In this document: one piece after another, positions 6,705 through 13,096 of the stretch
Layout of the letters: the number at the start of each line of letters is the position of its first letter
How positions within the stretch are numbered: the first letter of the stretch is position 1
Assembly: GCA_965218865.1 (NCBI GenBank)
Contig: CBDCME010000021.1
Coordinates: forward strand, 1 to 16,853
Length of the DNA: 16,853 bases
Reading direction: 5' to 3'
DNA from: CBDCME01 sp965218865
GTDB lineage: Bacteria > Pseudomonadota > Alphaproteobacteria > JAAXGF01
Program-made: the position numbers and the translations under genes
Notes under the pieces: model-generated
Databases searched by the model: none
What the model was told of the DNA's origin: nothing
The model's input: only the letters and a program-made list of their open reading frames with translations

Positions 6705-8576
6705 ATGACCGACCCAACGGAACCGTCCTTCAACGCCCTCGACGAACGCACCGGCCCGGAGTTGACCGACTTCGATAGCCTGAGCGCGCCGACCCGCCGG
6801 GATTTGCTCCGTGGCGGGTTTGCCTTTGGCGCGGCGGCCTTCGTCATGGGGGCGACCAACCTCGCCCGGACCTCGGCGGCGACAAGGCTCGGTTTCGATG
6901 CCGTGCCCGCCAACACGATGGACACGATCACCCTGCCACGCGGCTATAGCTGGCACATCGTCGCCAAATGGGGCGATCCCCTGTGGTCGAATGGCGCGGA
7001 CTTCGATCAGTCGAGCCGCGGCACCGGCGCGAGCCAGGAATTGTCCTTCGGCGATTACAATGACGGCATGGCCCTGTTCACGGTCGGCGATCGCCGGATC
7101 CTCGCGGTCAATAACGAATCGACGAACCTCGGCGCCATTTACGGCAATCGCCAATCGAAGCGGCCAGAGAGCGCCGACGATATCCGCAAGGGCAAGGCCG
7201 CGCACGGCATCTCCATTGTCGAAATCCGCCAAAACGATGGCCGTTGGTCGATCGTAAGGGATTCACCGTACAATCGCCGCATCACGGCGGATACGCCGAT
7301 GGAAATCACCGGTCCGGCCCGCGGTCATGAACTCTTGAGGACGGCCGCCGACCCCTCGGGCACGACCTCGCTCGGGACCTGGAACAACTGCGGCAGCGGC
7401 CGCACGCCCTGGGGAACCTATCTTTCCTGCGAGGAAAACTTCGACAATTATTTCGCCTCGAGTGACAAGGCGTTCCAGCCGACCGAGGCCATGAAGCGCT
7501 ATGGCTTGAGCCCCAACGACCAAGGATACGGCTGGGCGACGATCGATCAGCGCTTCGACATCTCGAGGCACCCGAACGAGGCGAACCGGGCCGGTTATGT
7601 TGTCGAGATCGATCCCCTGGATCCGACCGCAACTCCCAGGAAGCGCACGGCGCTCGGCCGCTTCAAGCACGAGAACGCGGAAGTCGTCGTGGCCAACAAC
7701 GGCCATGTCGTCGTCTATATGGGCGACGACGAGTGGGGCGAATTTCTCTACCGCTTCGTGAGCGACGGCAAATATCTCGTCCGGGGCGACAATTCCGACC
7801 TCCTCGAAAGCGGTAAACTCTCTGTCGCCAAATTCTCGGACAACATGCGCGGTGAATGGATCGAACTCACGCCGGCAACGACCGCCATGGCCTCCCGGGC
7901 CGAAATCCGCGTACATACCCGCCAAGCCGCGTCGTCGGTTCGGGCAACGACCATGGACCGGCCCGAGTGGATCGCCACGAGCCCCAACAATTACGAGGTC
8001 TATTGCAGCCTCACCAATAATCACTATCGTGGCATCATGGGCAATGCGGGCGGTGACGAGACCCCGGTATTCGGTCCCAATCCGCGCCTCGGCAACGATT
8101 ACGGCCAGATCGTGCGGTGGCTGCCGGACAATACCGACCATACGGCCGAAGGTTTCACCTGGGACCTGTTCGTGCTCGCCGGAAATCCCACGGCCCATTC
8201 GGATGCCTATGCCGGTTCGGAAAACGTCACGGCCGAGAACTTCTTCAACTCTCCCGACGGGCTGGCCTTCGACAGCCTGGGTCTGTTATGGATTCAGACC
8301 GACGGCAACTACAGTAATGAAGGCGACTTCGCGGGTATGGGCAACAATCAGATGCTGGTCGGCGACCCCGGGAGCGGCGAGATCAAGCGTTTCATGGTTG
8401 GCCCCCGCGAATGCGAGGTGACCGGCATGACCTGGAGCCCCGACAGGAAGACGCTGTTCGTGGGCATCCAGCACCCTGGGGAACAAGGCGGCAGCCATTT
8501 CCCTGAGGGCGGTCAATTGGTGCCGCGGTCGGCGGTCATCGGCATTACGCGCGACGATGGAAGGATCATCGGTTAG
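6705..8576 (+). CDS. PhoX-family alkaline phosphatase (DUF839), Tat-exported
   Basis: PhoX phosphatases remove phosphate from organic phosphoesters in the periplasm, using calcium and iron rather than zinc, and are exported folded by the Tat system. I chose ATG 6705 (623 residues) because AGGA lies 5 bases upstream; ATG 6702 is possible. Residues 30-36 are TRRDLLR, a twin-arginine signal, followed by the hydrophobic GGFAFGAAAFVMG. Family landmarks follow in order: NNCGSGRTPWGTYLSCEENF, GRFKHENAEV, FFNSPDGLAFDSLGLLWIQT and ECEVTGMTWSPDRKTLFVGI. The length is normal and the frame is unbroken, in contrast to many neighbours. No Pho box was seen upstream. It sits between exported winged-helix genes, all on the same strand. 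The exact substrate cannot be told; some DUF839 proteins are not phosphatases. Confidence 0.88.
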   Translation: MTDPTEPSFNALDERTGPELTDFDSLSAPTRRDLLRGGFAFGAAAFVMGATNLARTSAATRLGFDAVPANTMDTITLPRGYSWHIVAKWGDPLWSNGADFDQSSRGTGASQELSFGDYNDGMALFTVGDRRILAVNNESTNLGAIYGNRQSKRPESADDIRKGKAAHGISIVEIRQNDGRWSIVRDSPYNRRITADTPMEITGPARGHELLRTAADPSGTTSLGTWNNCGSGRTPWGTYLSCEENFDNYFASSDKAFQPTEAMKRYGLSPNDQGYGWATIDQRFDISRHPNEANRAGYVVEIDPLDPTATPRKRTALGRFKHENAEVVVANNGHVVVYMGDDEWGEFLYRFVSDGKYLVRGDNSDLLESGKLSVAKFSDNMRGEWIELTPATTAMASRAEIRVHTRQAASSVRATTMDRPEWIATSPNNYEVYCSLTNNHYRGIMGNAGGDETPVFGPNPRLGNDYGQIVRWLPDNTDHTAEGFTWDLFVLAGNPTAHSDAYAGSENVTAENFFNSPDGLAFDSLGLLWIQTDGNYSNEGDFAGMGNNQMLVGDPGSGEIKRFMVGPRECEVTGMTWSPDRKTLFVGIQHPGEQGGSHFPEGGQLVPRSAVIGITRDDGRIIG

Positions 8577-8781
8577 AAATCGGATGAACGGGATAAAGGT
8601 GTTCCGGGGGAGACAACGGCTCCCGCGACGTTGTGTGCATGAATTCCAGCGGGGATCTCGGTCCGCGAAGCCGCCACGGGGAGAGATCGGCACGAATTCT
8701 TCCGCGGGCGGTCCGTTGCACCTCGCTCGTCGTCTCAACCGGCATGCTCACGGAACGATTCCCATCGGCTTCGTCGTTCTC

Positions 8782-9225
8782 TTGCGATTCGCGATTGTCC
8801 TTTCCGTCCTGTTTATAACGAGCACGGGGGTCGGCGCCTCGGACGTGTCCGTGGGCGGCCACGACGACAAGGGCGGCCTGAAGGAGTTGCTCCGCAACAT
8901 CGAGGCCTACGGTAGGGAAATCGGGGCGGAGTTGAACGAGCGGATACTCAGCCTCCGGATCAACACCGACCCCGTGCTTCGGCAGATCGTTTGCCGTCTC
9001 CCTTATCATGGGATCGAGGTAACGGAGCACGCGCGGAACCTGGGGATTTCCGAGATAGACGTGTGGAAGGCGGGCTTGGAGCTCAACAAGATGGGCCTTG
9101 TCGATATCAGGCATTTCGAACAATTTCGAATGCTCATCCCCAAGAGCGAAGCCGCCAAGGAAATGATGCGCCGATGGGCGGAAAGGTGGTGCGTCACCGA
9201 CGAGTCCTGCCGAGTCGAGCACTAA
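8782..9225 (+). CDS. Exported winged-helix protein with Cys-x5-Cys tail; start uncertain
   Basis: From TTG 8782 the product has 147 residues. LRFAIVLSVLFITSTGVGAS is a signal peptide. After an amphipathic stretch, DPVLRQIVCRLPYHGI, then ARNLGISEIDVWKAGLELN and KMGLVDI, parallel the winged helix of the protein at 4781. AAKEMMRRWAERWC followed by VTDESC parallels its last helix and Cys-x5-Cys end. The cysteines are at 71, 137 and 143. The start is unclear: the frame is open further upstream without a ribosome site, and ATG 8744 (MLTER) would lead into it if one base were missing near 8752. The gene ends two bases before the target TA of the insertion sequence at 9228, so its natural 3' flank has been separated from it. 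The function is unknown. Confidence 0.75.
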   Translation: MRFAIVLSVLFITSTGVGASDVSVGGHDDKGGLKELLRNIEAYGREIGAELNERILSLRINTDPVLRQIVCRLPYHGIEVTEHARNLGISEIDVWKAGLELNKMGLVDIRHFEQFRMLIPKSEAAKEMMRRWAERWCVTDESCRVEH

Positions 9226-9227
9226 TA

Positions 9228-10390
9228 CCAACCGCCCCAGAGTTTGACTCGCGCAAAGGTTTACACGCTAGGTTTTGTGTGATTCAAGGTTGTTGGCAAC
9301 AAGGGAGTGTGTTCAATGCCAACGATTCCTTTGCGAAACGACTTTGATGCTGAAAGAGTCCGTGTTCTTGCGGCACGGAGCGATGATGGGAACCAGGCGC
9401 GACGGCTTTTGTCGATGCGGCCATCTACGATGGGATGGATCGAGCGTGCGCGGCGGGTATTGGCGGCATGGATCGGCAGACGTTGCGGGACTGGGTTCAC
9501 CGGTTCAACGCGGGAGGTCCGGCCGGTCTGATCGACCGCAAGCCGAACGGGGCGTTGCGTCGGTTGACGCCGTCGCAAATGGCGGCGCTTTCGCGGGCTA
9601 TCGAGGCCGGTCCCGATCCCGAACGGGATGGGGTCGTGCGCTGGCGCTGCATCGATCTCAAGCAACTGATCCGAACGCGCTTCGGCGTGGACTATCACGA
9701 GCGGAGCGTCGGCAAGCTGCTGGCCGCGCTCGGGTTCTCGCATATTTCCGCGCGCCCGCGCCACGTCGGCCAGGATGCGCGGGCACAGGAGGAATTTAAA
9801 AAAAAGTTTTCCCGAACACTTGGCGAAAATCGTAGCGGCACAGCCACCGGACACGCCCATCGAGGTTTGGTTTCAAGATGAAATGCGCGTCGGCCAGAAG
9901 AACAGCCTGGTGCGCCAGTGGGCCCCAAAGGGATCGCGCCCGCGCCAGGTCAAGGACCTACGGACCTCTTCGGCGTATCTCTTCGGCGCCATCTGCCCCG
10001 AGCGCGGTGAGGGCGCGGCGCTGGTCATGCCGCGCGCCAATACTGAAGCCATGGACCTGCATCTCGAGGAAATCAGCCGGGCCGTTGCCCCAAACGCCCA
10101 TGCCGTCGTGCTGCTCGACCAAGCCGCATGGCACACCACTGCCAAACTCGGCATCCCGGAGAACATCTCCCTCGTGCCTTTGCCACCCAAGTCCCCGGAG
10201 CTCAATCCCGCCGAAAATGTCTGGCAATACCTCCGCCAGAACTGGCTCTCCAATCGTGTCTTCGACTCCTATGAAGCCATCGTCGAGGCCTCTTGCCAAG
10301 CCTGGAACAACCTGACCGACCGACCTTGGAAGATCATGTCCATCGGCCTCAGAGCGTGGGCTCGCACAAGTCAATGTTAAGGGCGGTTGG
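9228..10390 (+). mobile_element. IS630-family element, copy 2 (1163 bp), inverted relative to copy 1
   Basis: It has the same ends (CCAACCGCCC...GGGCGGTTGG) as the element at 3428-4591, with TA flanks at 9226-9227 and 10391-10392. Only a few substitutions and a one-base deletion at about 9417 distinguish the copies, which explains the 1-bp difference in length. The two copies face opposite ways and enclose 4.6 kb. Confidence 0.9.
9316..10380 (+). pseudogene. IS630-family transposase, broken by a 1-bp deletion
   Basis: ATG 9316 opens the same transposase as copy 1, but after LLSM a G is missing (GATGCGG against GATGGCGG in copy 1). The frame runs out at 9531. The rest of the DNA-binding half continues in another frame to the A8 run (9798-9805). 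The catalytic half (FQDEMRVGQ, VVLLDQAAWH, PELNPAENVW) is intact to 10380. Differences from copy 1 include Val to Ala in FNVGGPAG and changes in the last residues (RAWARTSQC). This copy could still be moved in trans by copy 1, because its ends are intact. Confidence 0.85.
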
Positions 10391-10392
10391 TA

Positions 10393-10560
10393 TAACGCCC
10401 CTAAGTGTCCGTTCGAAAATGCGGGTCCGCGCATATTTTGCGTCTGTCCCCCGCCCCCGCCCAGCCACCCACGAGAGGTTGCCGATAGGGGTGGCCGGGA
10501 GGGGGCGGGGGTCGGGAGGGGGACAGCGCCGGCGCCGCGAGTTTTCGCACAGACTGTTAT
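10393..10560. repeat. GC-rich imperfect palindrome between two IS elements
   Basis: The core runs from CTGTCCCCC (10444-10452) to its exact complement GGGGGACAG (10518-10526), with inner arms GCCACCC (10464-10470) and GGGTGGC (10489-10495) and further C-rich/G-rich pairing between. Weaker symmetry seems to extend outwards, with GAAAATGCG on the left against CGAGTTTTCGC on the right and ATAAC against GTTAT at the edges. The whole gap may thus be one non-coding hairpin element, such as a MITE or the remains of one. No coding frame is supported. Confidence 0.5.
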
Positions 10561-10562
10561 TA

Positions 10563-11670
10563 ATATCCTAATATGATACCTGACGATCAGGCGGCGTAAT
10601 TGACGGGGTGGGGCCGGAAGTAACCGCGCACTTGATCCGATGAACGCTGAATTGCGCGCAAGACGGCGCGGGTATTCTTGTCCAGTTCGTCCTTGGTGCC
10701 GGGCTGCGGCTTTTGGCGCAACTTCTGCTTGACATCGTTGTTCAAGTATTTGTCCGGGCTGCACTCGGGGGCCGGGAGGTAGAACAGCTTGATCTCGTGG
10801 CGATGGCTCAGAGTCCAGGCCTTGACCCACTTGGCGTGGTGCACCTTCAGGTTATCTATGATCAGGAACACCTTCTGCTTTGCGTCCTTGATCAGCCGCC
10901 GCAGGAAGATGATGAAGCGATCGACGTTAAGCGCCCCATCATACAGCATGAAGCGCATCAGGCCGCGGTTGGAGACGGCCGAAATCATGCTCTTGGAGAT
11001 CTTCTTGGCGGTCCGGCCAACCACCGGCGTCTGGCCTCTTGGGGCATAACTGCGGCCGATCTGGTCTTGGTTGGAGATGCCGGTCTCGTCGCCCCAGTAG
11101 ACGACGGCTCTCTCTCGCTTGGCGCGCCCGGCGATCGCCGGGTAGTCGCGCTCCAACCAGGCGGCCACGGCGGCGGGCGAGCGTTGTTTGGCGCGCGCCA
11201 GCGGCTTTTGCGGGGTCATGCCCCAGCGCTTCAGGTAGAGCTGGACGGTCGACAGGCCAAGGCGCTTGCCCAACCGGCGCTCGATCAACTCGCGCACCGC
11301 ACGGGACGTCCACAATGCAAACGGCAGTTTGAGCTGATCGGGCGTCTTGTCGGCGATCCAGCGGCGGACTTGCCGGCCCTCCTCGGTGGTCAGCGCCCCC
11401 TTGCCCTTGCGTCCGGAAACCCGACGACCATCCAGGAGGCCGTCCTCGCCCCGTTCGCGATACCGCTTGAGCCAGATGTTGACCGTCTGCCGCTGCACGC
11501 CAACAACCCTGGCCGCCTCGGCCCGGCTCGATCCACCCTGCTCGACAAGCACGATCGCCCGACGCCGGAGTTCCTCCTGCGCCGCCCGACCAATGCCACG
11601 AAAGTCACGCGCTTCCATGCACCATGTATAGCACAGTCCGATCAATATGTCAGGTATTATTTTGGGATAT
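10563..11670 (-). mobile_element. Second, unrelated IS630-family element (1108 bp)
   Basis: The ends match over 24 bases, counting the flanking TA, with three mismatches: TAATATCC-(T/C)-A-A and so on to ATACCTGAC on each side. A TA dinucleotide flanks each end (10561-10562 and 11671-11672), consistent with IS630 insertion. It carries one transposase gene on the minus strand and lies 30 bases upstream of the probable arsR -10 box. Confidence 0.85.
10587..11618 (-). CDS. IS630-family transposase lacking the catalytic glutamate
   Basis: I chose ATG 11618 (MEARDFRGIG), which gives the usual length of 343 residues. The first 130 residues are DNA-binding: a helix-turn-helix in SRAEAARVVGVQRQTVNIWL and a second winged helix. 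The catalytic domain has VVYWGDETG (Asp177) and LIIDNLKVHH (Asp255). Exactly 34 residues further, where the DD34E pattern requires Glu within the usual 'NPDEYLNND', this copy reads SPDKYLNND, with Lys290 (codon AAA at 10751-10749). One G-to-A change from GAA explains it. In DDE enzymes the Glu holds a catalytic metal, so this enzyme is probably dead even though the frame is full length. Confidence 0.85.
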   Translation of the reverse strand: MEARDFRGIGRAAQEELRRRAIVLVEQGGSSRAEAARVVGVQRQTVNIWLKRYRERGEDGLLDGRRVSGRKGKGALTTEEGRQVRRWIADKTPDQLKLPFALWTSRAVRELIERRLGKRLGLSTVQLYLKRWGMTPQKPLARAKQRSPAAVAAWLERDYPAIAGRAKRERAVVYWGDETGISNQDQIGRSYAPRGQTPVVGRTAKKISKSMISAVSNRGLMRFMLYDGALNVDRFIIFLRRLIKDAKQKVFLIIDNLKVHHAKWVKAWTLSHRHEIKLFYLPAPECSPDKYLNNDVKQKLRQKPQPGTKDELDKNTRAVLRAIQRSSDQVRGYFRPHPVNYAA

Positions 11671-11701
11671 TAGTAAGACGTCGCTCAGCCGAATCCCGGA
11701 A

Positions 11702-11732
11702 TATACTTTATGTTAAATTTTTCTTGAAATAT
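11702..11732 (+). promoter_or_regulatory. ars promoter -10 and ArsR-operator-like palindrome
   Basis: TATACT (11702-11707) is a good -10, although I see no matching -35. ATTTTTC-TT-GAAATAT (11717-11732) is a palindrome with 12 of 16 symmetric positions, 9 bases before the arsR ATG. This is the usual place for an autoregulatory ArsR site. The IS630 element ends about 30 bases upstream. Confidence 0.4.
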
Positions 11733-11741
11733 TGAGCGATA

Positions 11742-12091
11742 ATGGATGACAAGATGGCTGTGATGGTGATGAGCGCGCTCGCGCATGGGCATTGCATGGA
11801 AGCGTTCGGATGCTCGTTCGCGAGGGCCCACTCCCGGCGGCAGAAATCGCGTCACGGCTCGAGATCAGCCCGTCGGCCCTGTCATTTCACTTAGCGCACC
11901 TGGAACGCGCGGCGCTCGTGCATTCGTGGCGCGAAGGTCGGAATTCCATGTACGCTGTCGAGATCGAGGGTATGCGGCGGCTTCTCACATACCTGACCGA
12001 GGATTGCTGCAATGGCCATCCGGAAATTTGTGGCGACTTCGGCCATGTATCCAATCTGTGCTCAACGAACGGATCACTCACCGATGAATGA
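11742..12091 (+). pseudogene. ArsR-family arsenic-responsive repressor, frameshifted
   Basis: ATG 11742 opens MDDKMAVMVMSALAHGH and MEAF, the first helices of an ArsR repressor. After TTC (11805-11807) one C appears to be missing. Moving one base back continues as RMLVREGPLPAAEIASRLEI, SPSALSFHLAHLERAALVHS and the wing. The C-terminal TEDCCNGHPEIC holds three cysteines that probably bind arsenite, as in other ArsR proteins with C-terminal sites. ArsR normally sits on the operator until As(III) releases it. The stop codon overlaps the start of arsC (ATGAATGA, 12084-12091), so the two were translationally coupled. The single lesion may be real or a sequencing slip. Confidence 0.8.
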
Positions 12092-12596
12092 CGATCAACC
12101 ACTCAACGTACTGTTTTTGTGCACTGGAAACTCGGCCCGGGCGATCATGGCCGAGTGCCTCATGAATCGGCTGGGGCGAAGCCGTTTCCGCGGCTTTTCG
12201 GCGGGGAGCCACCCGACGGGTGAAGTGCACCCCATCACCATCGACCTGCTGAGGAAGCTCGGCTACGCGACGGGCGGGCTGCGGTCCAAGAGTTGGGACG
12301 CGTTTGCCGGTCCCGATCCGTCGCGACTCGACTTCGTAATCACCGTATGTGACAACGCGGCCAACGCGGCCTGCCCCGTCTGGCCGGGACAGCCGATATC
12401 CGCTCATTGGGGTGTTCCCGAACCCAACGACGCGGCCGGAACCGAGGCGGAAATACGGCTTGGGTTCTCCGAGGCGTACCGAATGCTCGAGAATCGAATC
12501 TCGATGCTTGTCAATCTTCCGATCCGTTCCTTGGACAAGCCCAGCCTTCAAAAACGGTTGGACGAAATCGGCAAGACGTTCCCCGAAAGCGCCTGA
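12084..12596 (+). CDS. Arsenate reductase, low-molecular-weight phosphatase type
   Basis: The 170-residue protein reduces arsenate to arsenite in the cytoplasm, with electrons from thioredoxin. The phosphatase P-loop is CTGNSAR (Cys13 to Arg19). The resolving cysteines are Cys89 and Cys97 in CDNAANAACPVW, the spacing of the thioredoxin-linked ArsC family. The general-acid region is at HWGVPEPND. The start at ATG 12084 is fixed by the overlap with the arsR stop. The length is slightly above the usual 130-145 because of the C-terminal helix. Expression should follow arsR, which is frameshifted here, so if the lesion is real arsC may be constitutive. The gene is intact. Confidence 0.88.
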   Translation: MNDDQPLNVLFLCTGNSARAIMAECLMNRLGRSRFRGFSAGSHPTGEVHPITIDLLRKLGYATGGLRSKSWDAFAGPDPSRLDFVITVCDNAANAACPVWPGQPISAHWGVPEPNDAAGTEAEIRLGFSEAYRMLENRISMLVNLPIRSLDKPSLQKRLDEIGKTFPESA

Positions 12597-12650
12597 GCGG
12601 CGAGAACCGAGGCGCCGTTCAGTGGCGATTCCCCCTGCCAAGATTGCTTT

Positions 12651-12815
12651 TCCGAGACGGGAAACACGCGGAAAACCGGGTTCTCCCGACGGATCGCCGC
12701 GGAGTTTGCCGGCACGGCGCTATTGCTCGCCGCGGCCCTCGGCTGGCTGCTCCAGCCAAGAGGGTATCGAGACGCCCGGGAAGGCCACCATAGCGACGCG
12801 GCCGCGGCGGAGTGA
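12651..12815 (+). pseudogene. N-terminal remnant of an aquaporin-like (AqpS/MIP) channel
   Basis: Just after arsC one frame reads SETGNTRKTGFSRRIAAEFA followed by GTALLLAAALG, which is the first transmembrane helix typical of MIP channels ('RR.AAEF.GTALLLA'). In ars operons such a channel (AqpS) lets arsenite leave the cell. The frame then degenerates: LQPRGYRDAREGHH is not channel sequence, while an adjacent frame offers AKRVSRRPG, resembling what should follow. Most of the roughly 230-residue channel is missing before nrdJ begins on the other strand. The call rests on one helix. Confidence 0.45.
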
Positions 12816-13060
12816 CCTTCGATCCGACCTCAATCGAAACTCGAGGGCGTGAATACCGTGATTTGCATGACGACAGCTCAATTTTTGCGCTATACTTCGC
12901 GGGCGTGAACCGAACAAGCTCTTTGGGAAGGGGGATCAAAAAAGACGGGGCACAAGGTACCGGCGCCCCGAAGTTGAGGAAGGACACACCATAAAGCTGC
13001 GTTACGGTTTGTCGCCGCAACGCGGTTTCACAACAAGAATCCGGCCCTCGGTTCTCGCGT
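12816..13060. other. Non-coding stretch between the ars genes and nrdJ
   Basis: No gene is supported. TATACT at about 12890 resembles a -10 box and a short GTG frame (12905-12994) follows, but its product (NRTSSLGRGIKKDG...) has no recognisable features. The two flanking gene sets are convergent, so this is where both transcripts should end. The only clear structure is the hairpin at 13061. Confidence 0.3.
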
Positions 13061-13096
13061 CTGCGGCACTACGAGCAACCACTCGTAGTGCCGCAG
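13061..13096 (-). terminator. 15-bp perfect hairpin across the nrdJ stop codon
   Basis: CTGCGGCACTACGAG (13061-13075) and CTCGTAGTGCCGCAG (13082-13096) pair perfectly around a 6-base loop. The nrdJ stop (13069-13071) lies inside one arm, so the last codons (TCGTTSGCS) form half of the stem. No T run follows on either strand. It may stabilise the mRNA end or stop transcription with help, but it is not a textbook terminator. Confidence 0.5.

Noticed and set aside
7263..8198. 311-residue open frame on the minus strand
   Set aside because: It lies wholly opposite the well-supported phoX gene, has no start site of its own and shows no family motif; it is a GC-rich shadow frame.
6705..9225. Toxin-antitoxin or phage-defence reading of the PhoX and winged-helix block
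   Set aside because: All four products carry export signals, and no nuclease, NTPase or other effector domain is visible.
10713..11735. 340-residue open frame on the plus strand
   Set aside because: It is the complement of the second IS630 transposase, whose motifs are clear on the other strand.
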